Assembly: GCF_001368815.1 (NCBI RefSeq)
Contig: NZ_CTEI01000001.1
Span: forward strand, 558,001-622,000
DNA from: Paraliobacillus sp. PM-2
Lineage (GTDB): Bacteria; Bacillota; Bacilli; Bacillales; Amphibacillaceae
Reading direction: 5' to 3'
Length of the DNA: 64,000 bases
The stretch's first letter is position 1. Each line of letters starts with the position of its first letter. A model generated the notes under the pieces. The model was not told the DNA's origin and made no database searches. It was given only the letters and a program-made list of their open reading frames with translations. Made by a program: the position numbers and the translations under genes. Below, one piece after another: positions 17,661-25,436 of the stretch.

Positions 17661-18773
17661 ATGTCTAAGAAATCTATTTTTATTTTTTTTACATGTATTA
17701 TTTTTATTGGTTTAATTGTTTATGGAAATCTGCAATATAGTGAAAAGTTAAAAACAATAAGTAAACAAGCACACGAAAAAATGGATCAAAGATTAATAAA
17801 GTCAGAGGAAGCAAACCGAAATCTGTATACAAAACTAGCAAATGGTAAAAAGATTGATTTTTTGATTATTGGTGATGAGTTAGGTTCTGGGATTGGTGTA
17901 GAAGATGAACATACACTGAAACAACAAGTAAGTAATCTAATAGAAGCGAAGTATAATAATAAAGTTAATGAGCATCAGATAACAAAAAAAGGTGCTGATG
18001 TATTTAATGGATTGTTTGTGTATGAAAAGGAGAAAAAGGATACTGAACAAGACTTAATCATGGTTGTTTTTGGTCAACATGATACAGATAGATTAACAGT
18101 GAAACAATTTGAGAAAAATTATGAATCGCTTTTAAAGCAAATAATCACTGACCATCCTAAGGCAGAAATTTTCACCGTGATTCAAAATAGTTTAAGTGAT
18201 CAACAAGAGTATGTAACGGTTATTGAAGAATTATCTGATCATTATGGCATGCCATCTATTGATGGCAGAAAGATTTTTTCAAAGTCTGATAAAGAAACGG
18301 ATCAATTACTGACCGATGAAGGGTATCCTAATGCGGTAGGTTACGAATTGTATGCTGAAGCCATTGTTAACACGATTGCTGAAGATGTTACAAAAGATAT
18401 TACAATTGATTATTCGAATGTAGAGGTATTACATGATATAAACAAGTATGATGATTTTCGTTTTATTGATACACCGGAAGAGTTGGATGGTTTCGCATTA
18501 GTTGATGGATATTATTCGTCAAGTCAAGCAAGTAGTTCGATTCGGTATGAATTTTCTGGTGATTTGCTCGCATTACATATAAATAATACTGGTGGCCTCA
18601 TGGAGGTTTATCTAGACGGTGAATATTTGCAGCAATATGATTTAAATGATCTAACAGAAGGAGAAATTCACCTTATGATCACGGATGAACTGGAAAAAGG
18701 TGACCACACTGCGCAGATTTTTGTTAGAGAAGCTGGAAAAACAATTCAAATTAAATCACTCATAACAAAATAG
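17661..18773 (+). CDS. Membrane-anchored SGNH-hydrolase-like protein with altered catalytic residues
   Basis: A 370-residue protein with one N-terminal membrane helix (about 5-23), a coiled stretch, an SGNH/GDSL-like domain (about 65-245) and a C-terminal beta-rich domain (about 265-368). Block I reads IIGDELGSGIG, where GDS would carry the serine; Glu73 sits at that place. Block III reads FGQHDT instead of GxND, and block V reads DEGYPNAVGY, with Tyr where the catalytic His belongs. The fold motifs are kept while the Ser and His are lost, so it is probably not a normal esterase. It would face the outside of the membrane. A REP pair starts 2 bp after the stop. Function unknown; carbohydrate or cell-wall binding is a guess. 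Confidence 0.75.
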   Translation: MSKKSIFIFFTCIIFIGLIVYGNLQYSEKLKTISKQAHEKMDQRLIKSEEANRNLYTKLANGKKIDFLIIGDELGSGIGVEDEHTLKQQVSNLIEAKYNNKVNEHQITKKGADVFNGLFVYEKEKKDTEQDLIMVVFGQHDTDRLTVKQFEKNYESLLKQIITDHPKAEIFTVIQNSLSDQQEYVTVIEELSDHYGMPSIDGRKIFSKSDKETDQLLTDEGYPNAVGYELYAEAIVNTIAEDVTKDITIDYSNVEVLHDINKYDDFRFIDTPEELDGFALVDGYYSSSQASSSIRYEFSGDLLALHINNTGGLMEVYLDGEYLQQYDLNDLTEGEIHLMITDELEKGDHTAQIFVREAGKTIQIKSLITK

Positions 18774-18775
18774 GT

Positions 18776-18843
18776 GGGACAAGGGGTCAGACGCCATGTC
18801 CCACTTCGGCTTGAATGGGACAAAGCGCCTGACCCCATGTCCC
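18776..18843. repeat. REP pair (A and B subtypes)
   Basis: 18776-18802 (A type, degenerate right arm GACGCCATGTCCC) and 18817-18843 (B type, AAAGCGCCTGACCCC), 14 bp apart, starting 2 bp after the SGNH gene stop. Confidence 0.9.
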
Positions 18844-18898
18844 ATTTAGGTCTACAAAGATGTGAATTTGGTAACCCTGTTGTTGAGGGGTGATGATA

Positions 18899-19378
18899 AT
18901 GCAACTAAATTATGAATTAATGTTTGGTGTAGATAAGCAAATGCATTTTTTAAGTTATGGGTTGATTGCGCTATTATTAGGGATTGTAATTATTGTCTTA
19001 TCAAACGAGCATACTGTTAACAGACGGATTGGTTATATCTGGATGGTGTTGGTTAGCTTTGGTGTTTTTGAAGAGTATAGACAATATATGGTCCCTAATA
19101 GAAGTGCAGAATTTTTAGATGCTATCGCCAATATGTTAGGTGTTACTACTGGACTGATCATACCATTACTTATTACATATCTAATTAAATATCTAACTAG
19201 ATTTGTACCTAAGTATTTCACTATATATAGTATGGTTTTAATTTCATTACTTGTAGGACTGATCTTTATTAATGAACGGCCATTCGTCACCCTACCAACA
19301 AATGATGTGAAACGGAATAGTGAGGATTTGGGACAGGGGGTCAGGCTCCTTGTCCCATTTATAGACTTGGATGAATAA
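18899..19378 (+). CDS. VanZ-like membrane protein with REP-encoded C-terminus
   Basis: About 159 residues with four membrane helices. VanZ-family marks are DKQMHFLSYGLIALLLG early and EEYRQYMVPNRSAEFLDAIAN, then LGVTTG, in the middle (conserved E, Q, R, D and N-x-x-G). VanZ proteins are small membrane proteins, one of which lowers teicoplanin sensitivity; most have no known role. GAGGGG at 18885-18890 favours ATG at 18899; in-frame GTG 18890 and ATG 18893 are alternatives. The last 17 or so codons (peptide GQGVRLLVP and after) are a REP unit at 19330-19356 plus its flank, so the natural C-terminus was replaced or extended by repeat insertion. Confidence 0.82.
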   Translation: MQLNYELMFGVDKQMHFLSYGLIALLLGIVIIVLSNEHTVNRRIGYIWMVLVSFGVFEEYRQYMVPNRSAEFLDAIANMLGVTTGLIIPLLITYLIKYLTRFVPKYFTIYSMVLISLLVGLIFINERPFVTLPTNDVKRNSEDLGQGVRLLVPFIDLDE

Positions 19379-19406
19379 TGAGACATGGGGACTGCCCCCT
19401 TGTCCC
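19330..19406. repeat. REP pair, first unit inside the VanZ-like gene
   Basis: 19330-19356 (GGGACAGGGGGTCAGG then CTCCTTGTCCC) is read in frame at the end of the VanZ-like gene; 19380-19406 is a degenerate unit (AGACATGGGGACTG then CCCCCTTGTCCC) 1 bp after that gene's stop. Confidence 0.88.
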
Positions 19407-19566
19407 ATTTAATTTTCCCTTTTGTCTGTATTAAAATATTTCATATTTGTATTTTCACATACTATTAATTAATTTTTACTAGTTTTTCAGGCAATAAAGT
19501 CAATTTTTTTTCTTTTGACATCTATATGATTCTCCAATAACTTATTGAATAAAGGAGAAATTAATT

Positions 19567-19593
19567 GGGACACAGGGTCTGACCCCCTGTCCC
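19567..19593. repeat. REP palindrome upstream of RAYT gene
   Basis: GGGACACAGGGTC, T, GACCCCCTGTCCC. It ends 15 bp before the RAYT start codon and directly abuts its ribosome site (AAAGGAGGAG). Confidence 0.92.
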
Positions 19594-19608
19594 AAAGGAG
19601 GAGTATAG

Positions 19609-20376
19609 ATGGCTAGAAAGCCGAGGGGAAAAAGTAGTAGTGGCATTTATCATGTGATGTTTCGAGGAATTAACAAACAGATTGTTTTTGAAGATGACGA
19701 TGATCGATTTAATTTTTTAGCTACTTTAAAAAAATATAAAATGATTAGCGGATATACGATCTATGGCTATTGCATCATGGACAATCATGTTCATTTGTTA
19801 ATAAAAGAATCTGCTGAAGAAAATCTATCAAAAGCAATACAGCGAATTAGTTCGAGTTTTGTGCTCTGGTATAACAAAAAATATGATCGAACAGGACATT
19901 TATTTCAGGGTCGTTTCAAAAGTGTAAATATAGAGGATGAGCGAGCTTTTTTGACAGTACTTCGTTATATTCATCAGAATCCTCTTAAAGCAGGACTAAC
20001 GACAAATGTGTTTACAAGTAAGTGGACAAGTATAGTTGATTATCTTTATGGATCAACGCTTGTTTCTGTCGATTATGCTTTCAAATTATTTTCTTCTAAT
20101 AAAGATAATGCCTATTACTTATTTAATGAATATATGCAATTATCTGATGATACATATACATGCTTGAATTTTGCCACAATCAATCGCGCAAAAGATGCCG
20201 AATTGATTGAATTACTTAAACGAAAGGGAATAGTGCAATTAAGTGAATTAAAAAAATTGGATAAAGAACAAAGGAACAAAATCATAATTGAATTAAAAAA
20301 TATGAATGGCGTTTCTACAAGACAATTATCAAGAATAACTGGTATTCCTAAAACTACGATCAGTCGAATACACTAA
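19609..20376 (+). CDS. REP-associated tyrosine transposase (RAYT, TnpA_REP type)
   Basis: A 255-residue Y1-family HUH protein related to IS200 transposases but of the domesticated REP-associated type. HUH is HVH (His60, His62) in IMDNHVHLLIKE, and the nucleophile is Tyr120 in LRYIHQNPLKAG, the usual RAYT signature. The C-terminus has a helix-turn-helix-like segment (STRQLSRITGIPKTTISRI), probably for repeat recognition. Palindromes flank it on both sides (ends 15 bp before the start; next begins 1 bp after the stop), the arrangement seen in proteobacterial REPtrons, where such proteins nick and move REP sequences. The same palindrome recurs throughout this window, so this protein is the obvious candidate for spreading it. 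Active-site residues are intact. Confidence 0.9.
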   Translation: MARKPRGKSSSGIYHVMFRGINKQIVFEDDDDRFNFLATLKKYKMISGYTIYGYCIMDNHVHLLIKESAEENLSKAIQRISSSFVLWYNKKYDRTGHLFQGRFKSVNIEDERAFLTVLRYIHQNPLKAGLTTNVFTSKWTSIVDYLYGSTLVSVDYAFKLFSSNKDNAYYLFNEYMQLSDDTYTCLNFATINRAKDAELIELLKRKGIVQLSELKKLDKEQRNKIIIELKNMNGVSTRQLSRITGIPKTTISRIH

Positions 20377-20377
20377 T

Positions 20378-20468
20378 GGGACAGGGGGTCAGACTCTCTG
20401 TCCCATTTTTTGATGTGTGATGTGTAATGGGACAAGGCGCCTGACCCCACGTCCCACCCCCCCGTCCC
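20378..20468. repeat. REP pair downstream of RAYT gene
   Basis: 20378-20404 (A type, GGGACAGGGGGTCAGA then CTCTCTGTCCC), 1 bp after the RAYT stop, and 20429-20455 (B type, AAGGCGCCTGACCCC), with an extra half-unit CCCCCCGTCCC to 20468. Confidence 0.92.
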
Positions 20469-20650
20469 ATCTATGAACTTTTTGAAAACGCTGACAATTT
20501 TTCTTTATTATTTTGTCGAATAGTAATATAATTGCACTATTAGAAATGTTGATTGAGGTGAAATGGGACACGGGGTCTGTGATATTATCCCCTTATAGTA
20601 GACACATAAATTATTGGGTGTTATGTTTTCGCTATAAGGGGAGATTTTTT

Positions 20651-20995
20651 ATGACAAAAAGATATTCAAAAGAATTTAAAGAGAAAGTTGTGCAATATTA
20701 CCATGATCATGAAGGTTTAGGTTATTTAAGTGTTGCAAGAGTTTTTGATATTCCCAGTGATGAAACCGTTCGAACATGGATTAAAAAGGTGGAAAAGGAA
20801 GGTTCTAATGCATTTGATTCTAAACCGAGAAAAAGTAAGATAGAACGTAAAAAACAAATAAAAAAGAATACAAAGCCAATTTCTGCAGATAAGTGGGAAG
20901 ATCCCAAGACCATGGCTGAACGGATCGCATTTTTAGAAGCTGAGAATGCTTATATAAAAAAGTTAATACAGCTCAGAGAGGAGGGAAAGAAGTAA
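20651..20995 (+). CDS. IS3-family OrfA (helix-turn-helix protein), copy 1
   Basis: 114 residues starting MTKRYSKEFKEK. The HTH (LSVARVFDIPSDETVRTW) binds IS ends and the terminal leucine-zipper-like helix (AERIAFLEAENAYIKKL) mediates multimerisation, as usual in IS3 OrfA. ATG at 20651 is chosen over upstream codons because the earlier part is IS end and REP DNA. The slippery site lies within its final codons. Confidence 0.92.
   Translation: MTKRYSKEFKEKVVQYYHDHEGLGYLSVARVFDIPSDETVRTWIKKVEKEGSNAFDSKPRKSKIERKKQIKKNTKPISADKWEDPKTMAERIAFLEAENAYIKKLIQLREEGKK
20956..20962 (+). promoter_or_regulatory. -1 ribosomal frameshift site A-AAA-AAG, copy 1
   Basis: The heptamer is in the zero frame ATA AAA AAG of orfA. 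Slipping back one base moves ribosomes into the orfB frame, which is open from 20944. An AGGAGG run at 20979-20984 downstream might aid OrfB initiation or other regulation. The same site is at 32112-32118 in copy 2. This is the standard IS3-family way to make OrfAB transposase. Confidence 0.85.
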
Positions 20996-21861
20996 AACGA
21001 GCTAAGGATAAATTTAAGATAATTTATGATCTAGCAGCTATTTATCTTATTATTGATTTATGCTTAATAGCGAATGTATCCAAAAGTGGATATTACAAAT
21101 GGAAAAAAAGAAAATCAAGGCCTATGACTGTGAAAGAAAAAGACGAAGAGAGTTTAAAGAAACTTATTTCAAAAATATATAAAGAAACAAGCTATACCTA
21201 TGGTTATCCTAGAATTACGGATGAGATTAAAGAAAGCTACAAACAGAAGGTTAATCATAAACGTGTTTATAGACTGATGAAAGAAATGAATATTCAGGCT
21301 CTTAGTTTTCGGAAGAAACACAAGTATAAACAAGAGGGAAATACAGCTGAGAATATCCTCAATCGAGAGTTTGATGTAGATAAACCATTTAAAAAGTTGG
21401 CTACGGACATTACATATTTGTATGTAGGTCGTACACGCCTATACCTGTGCGCTATTTTAGATTTATATAATAATGAAATAGTTTCCTATCACATTAGTGA
21501 TAAGAATGATAATGCATTGGTACTGAAAGCCTTAGAGATAGCAACAAAAAAAGGAGACGTGAAAGATACCTTAATTCATAGTGATCAAGGGCATCAATTC
21601 ACGTCTTATGCTTACACTTATCAATTAAAATCATATCAAATGAAAAAGAGTATGTCTAACAAAGGTAATTGTTGGGATAACGCACCGATTGAAAGCTTTT
21701 TTGGCCGACTGAAAGAGGAATCTATTCGTATTCAGAAGCCGAGAACCAAAGAAGAAGTTTATCGTACAGTAGAATGGTATATAGATTTCTATAACAACAA
21801 AAGAAGACAAAAAGGCTTAGGATCATTAGCGCCGGTACAATACAAAGAGAGAATAGCATAA
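20962..21861 (+). CDS. IS3-family OrfB (DDE transposase part), copy 1
   Basis: About 299 residues made as the C-terminal part of the OrfAB fusion. An HTH_21-type region (SKSGYYKWKKRKS, then YGYPRITDEIK) precedes the rve integrase core. DDE residues are in LATDITYLY, IHSDQGHQFTS and NAPIESFFGRLKEE, followed by the YNNKRRQKGLGSLAP end typical of the family. An internal ATG at 21124 exists, but the conserved region starts earlier, so frameshift expression is favoured. The catalytic residues are intact. Confidence 0.9.
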   Translation, partial: VNTAQRGGKEVKRAKDKFKIIYDLAAIYLIIDLCLIANVSKSGYYKWKKRKSRPMTVKEKDEESLKKLISKIYKETSYTYGYPRITDEIKESYKQKVNHKRVYRLMKEMNIQALSFRKKHKYKQEGNTAENILNREFDVDKPFKKLATDITYLYVGRTRLYLCAILDLYNNEIVSYHISDKNDNALVLKALEIATKKGDVKDTLIHSDQGHQFTSYAYTYQLKSYQMKKSMSNKGNCWDNAPIESFFGRLKEESIRIQKPRTKEEVYRTVEWYIDFYNNKRRQKGLGSLAPVQYKERIA

Positions 21862-21939
21862 TGACCCCAAACTTTTTGTGTCTACTTGACAGGGGTATGC
21901 TTACTGACCCCGTGTCCCACTGGAAGGGTGTGTTGGTAT

Positions 21940-24567
21940 TTGCTTAGATTTTTGCGGAAGACTTCGTTAAAGCAGCAATTAATCATTTCTTTTGCTACGA
22001 TTGCAGTTATTTCGATAAGCATTTTAGGTATTATTCAGATATATCAGTTAAAAGCTTTAATCGATGAAAGTAAAAATAATCAGGTTTTTTCTACAGAGCA
22101 GTTGAATTCAAGTGTGGACGACTTTGTTGGAGAACATCGGCGCGCAATTGAGACATTGGCTTTACAATTAGGTGTGCTGGAAGATGCTGATTACGAAAAA
22201 AAATTAGAATTACTTTCAACCATCAAAAAGAAGTTACCAAGTTTTAAGAATATGTATATTGGAGATACGAAAGGAACAGCGGTCGTTTTTTACCCCGAGA
22301 TGAATGATCAAGGCCAGCGCAACGCTGGTAATAATTTTAGTGACCGGGATTATTATAAAAATGTTGTAGAAAATGAAAAAACCGTTGTTTCAGGAGTATT
22401 TGAAGGAAGAGTAGGGTTTGACGGACCAATTATTACTATTGTTTCTCCTATATTTGATAAAGAAGGTAACTTTGATGGATATGTTTTAGGGGCTTTGGAT
22501 TTAAAAGCACTTGAAAATAAGATTGTAGCGTTTGACTATGGAGAGGGATATCCCGTTGTTGTTGATCAATCCAACCGTGTTGTCTATCATCCTAACTATA
22601 ATTATCGACAACAGATTCGTAACTTATCCGATGAAGAAGTTCTTCGTAATAAAGGTGATAGTTTAAGAGGAAGCGGCTATTATTTTTCTGATTACAAAGA
22701 CCAAGAAGAGTACATTAGTTATGAAACGATTCCTTCCCTAGGCTGGACTGTACTTGTTAGTAAACCAGCTTCTATCGTCATCAATGCATTTAAAGATTCC
22801 ATTTTTACCATTCTTTATTTTATGGTTGTTACCACATTATTTATGATAGGTGTAGGGACATTAATTGCTACAAAATTTGATAAAACGGTTTCTGTATTAC
22901 TAAATTACACGCAAAGAGTAACGGTAGAAGGAGATTCGGCTAGTAAAGAGTTACAAAAGTTAGAGGGTCAGCGACTTCCTAAAGAAATGGTTCTTTTAGC
23001 CAATCATTTTCATAAAATGGCTATGCAGATTAACGATAGTAAAAAGCAACTAGTTTATTGGAATAATCAATTAGAAAAAAGAGTAAAAGAACGTACGTCT
23101 AGCTTGGAGATGAAAAACGATGAATTAAGAGCGATTAGTCAATTAATAGGCAGTATATCTTCAAAAGAGGATATTGCTCAATTTATCCAAGTATCGTTAG
23201 AAAAGATTAAACCGATTATTAGTTACCCCATCTTATTTCTAAATCAGGATTTCTCGGTATCATCACAAGGAGTTGTACAAAATGAGAATATCCATGATTA
23301 TTTTAGTCAGCAAACGAAAGGGGATAAACTGCATATAGAGCCAATTTTCGCTGAAGAAGAAAGAGTTGGTTACTTAATTGTAGATTTATTAGAAAAAGAT
23401 ACGATTTCTGAAAATGATCAACAATTCTTACAAACATTAGCTAGTTCTTTCGGTGTTGTGTTAAAGAATAAATTACTATTTGAGAAACAACGAACGAAAC
23501 ACGCGGAACTAAATGCAGTATTAACAAGTATGTCAGAAGGTGTTTTACTAGTTAAAAAGAATTCTAAAATATTATATACGAACGAATTTTTTAAGAACTT
23601 AAACAGAAATAATATTCCGAATTTTGAGGGAGAACATGAAGATGTATTTAATGATTGGATTCAGCAAGCTTTTCAATATGATGAAGATGAGTTAGATGCA
23701 TATCTTAAAGAGCAGTGTGATCAATTAAAGGTTACTTTAGAAACAGAAAATCAGAAATTAGTATATATCATTTACCGATTTAATGTATTGGATGATGGCG
23801 AATTGCTTGGTAAGGGCTATCTCATACGAGACATCACCCAGCAAGAGGAAATTGATTTTCTGAAAGATAACCTTATTTCGATGGCATCCCACGAGTTCAA
23901 AACACCAATTACAAGTATTCGCGGGAGTGTAGAAACGCTATTACGAAAAGATACAGATTGGGATAAAGCTTTTCAGTTAGAGTTATTAGAAGGTGTCCAT
24001 GAAGATATTGCTAGAATTGAAGAATTGATTAATGATTGGTTAGATATTTCAAAGATTGATTCTAAATCATTATATGTTAATCGAATACCAACCAAAATTA
24101 GTAAAGTAATAGAAGAAACAATACTAAGTTTTTCTGATCGTGAAGCAGTATCCATTTCGTATAATCCTGAGGCATTAAATAAATTACCTATTGTTTCTGT
24201 TGATAAAAATCGCTTTAAACAAGTATTATTAAATATTTTTACCAATGCCATTCGTTACAATGATGAAGAACAAAAGCAGATTCAAATTGAAACAGCATGT
24301 ATAGATGGTGAAGTTCGTATTCGGATTTCAGATAATGGGATTGGTATCCCGGTTGAACATACGAAAAAAGTATTTGATCGTTTTTATCGAGTTGATTCTT
24401 CTGCAACAACAAGAACAGGTGGAACCGGACTTGGTCTTGCCATATGTAAAGGGATAATGGCTGCCCATGGTGGAGATATTTGGGTTGAGCCACAAGTCCA
24501 TGGTAGTGGAACTACTTTTATATTAGCTTTGCCGATAACCGGTGAAAAAGGAGAGGATCAAGCATGA
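21940..24567 (+). CDS. Membrane sensor histidine kinase (Cache-HAMP-GAF/PAS-HisKA-HATPase)
   Basis: About 875 residues. One membrane helix near the N-terminus (QLIISFATIAVISISILGI), an extracellular dCache-type sensor (about 35-280, containing FSDRDYYKNVV and GYVLGALDLKAL), a second helix, a HAMP-like linker, coiled coil, GAF/PAS-like region, then HisKA with SMASHEFKTPITSIRGS (phospho-His) and HATPase boxes NIFTNAIRYND and GGTGLGLAICKG. The start is uncertain: TTG at 21940 after GGAAGGG is preferred; the frame continues upstream only through REP and IS DNA. It overlaps the response regulator by 4 bp. The next operon handles small nitrogen/carbamoyl compounds, so an organic-acid or amide ligand is plausible. 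IS copy 1 ends 36 bp before the start and probably displaced the native promoter. Confidence 0.9.
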   Translation: MLRFLRKTSLKQQLIISFATIAVISISILGIIQIYQLKALIDESKNNQVFSTEQLNSSVDDFVGEHRRAIETLALQLGVLEDADYEKKLELLSTIKKKLPSFKNMYIGDTKGTAVVFYPEMNDQGQRNAGNNFSDRDYYKNVVENEKTVVSGVFEGRVGFDGPIITIVSPIFDKEGNFDGYVLGALDLKALENKIVAFDYGEGYPVVVDQSNRVVYHPNYNYRQQIRNLSDEEVLRNKGDSLRGSGYYFSDYKDQEEYISYETIPSLGWTVLVSKPASIVINAFKDSIFTILYFMVVTTLFMIGVGTLIATKFDKTVSVLLNYTQRVTVEGDSASKELQKLEGQRLPKEMVLLANHFHKMAMQINDSKKQLVYWNNQLEKRVKERTSSLEMKNDELRAISQLIGSISSKEDIAQFIQVSLEKIKPIISYPILFLNQDFSVSSQGVVQNENIHDYFSQQTKGDKLHIEPIFAEEERVGYLIVDLLEKDTISENDQQFLQTLASSFGVVLKNKLLFEKQRTKHAELNAVLTSMSEGVLLVKKNSKILYTNEFFKNLNRNNIPNFEGEHEDVFNDWIQQAFQYDEDELDAYLKEQCDQLKVTLETENQKLVYIIYRFNVLDDGELLGKGYLIRDITQQEEIDFLKDNLISMASHEFKTPITSIRGSVETLLRKDTDWDKAFQLELLEGVHEDIARIEELINDWLDISKIDSKSLYVNRIPTKISKVIEETILSFSDREAVSISYNPEALNKLPIVSVDKNRFKQVLLNIFTNAIRYNDEEQKQIQIETACIDGEVRIRISDNGIGIPVEHTKKVFDRFYRVDSSATTRTGGTGLGLAICKGIMAAHGGDIWVEPQVHGSGTTFILALPITGEKGEDQA

Positions 24568-25262
24568 ATCAACAAGTCGTTGTAGTAGATGATGAAAGAA
24601 AAATAGCACGGTTTATCTCTGCCAATTTAAAGTCCGTAGGTTATAAAGTAACCACTTATTTATCAGGGGTTGAACTGTTAGAGAATTTTGATTTAATTCA
24701 ACCAGATATTATTTTATTAGATGTCATGATGCCCGAGATGGATGGATTTGAAGTACTCGCTAGATTAAGAAAATTTACATCCACACCTGTGATTGTACTT
24801 ACCGCTAGAAGCCAAGCAAAGGATAAAGTGGAAGGACTTAATCTGGGGGCAGATGATTACTTAACGAAACCATTTTCATTAGATGAGTTGTTTGCAAGGG
24901 TAAAAGCAGTATTACGTCGAACACAACCGATAGAGCAAATGACTAATGATCAGACAGCCTTAGTTTGTGGGGCATTTAAGATTGATTTTCCTAAGCGTCG
25001 ATGTTGGATTGCAGATCAGGAGTTAAAATTAACAAACACAGAGTATTCCATATTAGAACTGTTAGCTATGAATAGTGATAAAGTGGTCACGCATGAGCAG
25101 GTATTATCTGATATCTGGGGGCCAGAATATAGAGATGAAGTGGAATATTTACGTGTTGCGATTGCTAGAATCCGAGGGAAGTTAAAAAAAGTCGATAAAG
25201 AAGTTGCAAAGTTAATTGTTACTTATCCTGGAGCTGGATATTTATTGACGACTAATATATAA
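24564..25262 (+). CDS. OmpR/PhoB-family response regulator
   Basis: 232 residues. The receiver domain has Asp9/Asp10, phospho-acceptor Asp53 in IILLDVMMPEMDG, Thr in VIVLTARS and Lys in DDYLTKPFS. The C-terminal winged helix (LKLTNTEYSILELLA, then EYLRVAIARIRGKLKK and PGAGYLL) binds DNA. It is translationally coupled to the kinase (ATGA). A REP pair starts 2 bp after the stop, then the MFS/fdrA operon begins, its likely target (inference from adjacency). Confidence 0.93.
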   Translation: MNQQVVVVDDERKIARFISANLKSVGYKVTTYLSGVELLENFDLIQPDIILLDVMMPEMDGFEVLARLRKFTSTPVIVLTARSQAKDKVEGLNLGADDYLTKPFSLDELFARVKAVLRRTQPIEQMTNDQTALVCGAFKIDFPKRRCWIADQELKLTNTEYSILELLAMNSDKVVTHEQVLSDIWGPEYRDEVEYLRVAIARIRGKLKKVDKEVAKLIVTYPGAGYLLTTNI

Positions 25263-25264
25263 GC

Positions 25265-25326
25265 GGGACAGGGGGTCAGGCCCCCTGTCCCGTTTTTTTG
25301 GGACAAGGCGCCTGACCCCTTGCCCC
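25265..25326. repeat. REP pair (A and B subtypes)
   Basis: 25265-25291 (perfect A type, GGGACAGGGGGTC, A, GGCCCCCTGTCCC) and 25300-25326 (B type), 8 bp apart, right after the response-regulator stop and followed by T-rich DNA; a plausible terminator. Confidence 0.9.
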
Positions 25327-25347
25327 AAAAATTTTAATGTTTTTGAA

Positions 25348-25362
25348 ATGTAAGCGCTTTTA
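25348..25362 (+). promoter_or_regulatory. Candidate cre site (CcpA)
   Basis: ATGTAAGCGCTTTTA matches the cre consensus (WTGNAANCGNWNNCW) in all but one position. It lies about 75 bp before the MFS gene, so carbon catabolite repression of the operon is likely. Confidence 0.6.
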
Positions 25363-25436
25363 TTTTTATTCGATTGTAATGGCGTATATTTTATATTTGA
25401 TTTGTAAACAGAAAACGAAATAAGGGAGAGATAAAT

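Larger units (their letters stand above)
20580..21903 (+). mobile_element. IS3-family (IS150-like) insertion sequence, copy 1
   Basis: 1324 bp from TGATATT to ATGCTTA, flanked by the 3-bp duplication CTG (20577-20579 and 21904-21906). Imperfect terminal inverted repeats share AGTAGACACA about 18-20 bp from each end. It has the two-ORF layout with a -1 frameshift. The copy at 31736-33059 has the same length and encodes identical proteins. It is inserted at the centre of a REP, just upstream of the sensor-kinase gene. Confidence 0.93.
20565..21918. repeat. REP palindrome split by IS copy 1
   Basis: Left half GGGACACGGGGTCTG (20565-20579) and right half CTGACCCCGTGTCCC (21904-21918). Removing the IS and one CTG restores a perfect 27-bp family member. 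Confidence 0.93.

Noticed and set aside
21886-21939. Sensor-kinase frame starting inside the IS
   Set aside because: The first 18 codons are IS end and palindrome DNA; TTG at 21940 follows a ribosome-like site and precedes the membrane helix.
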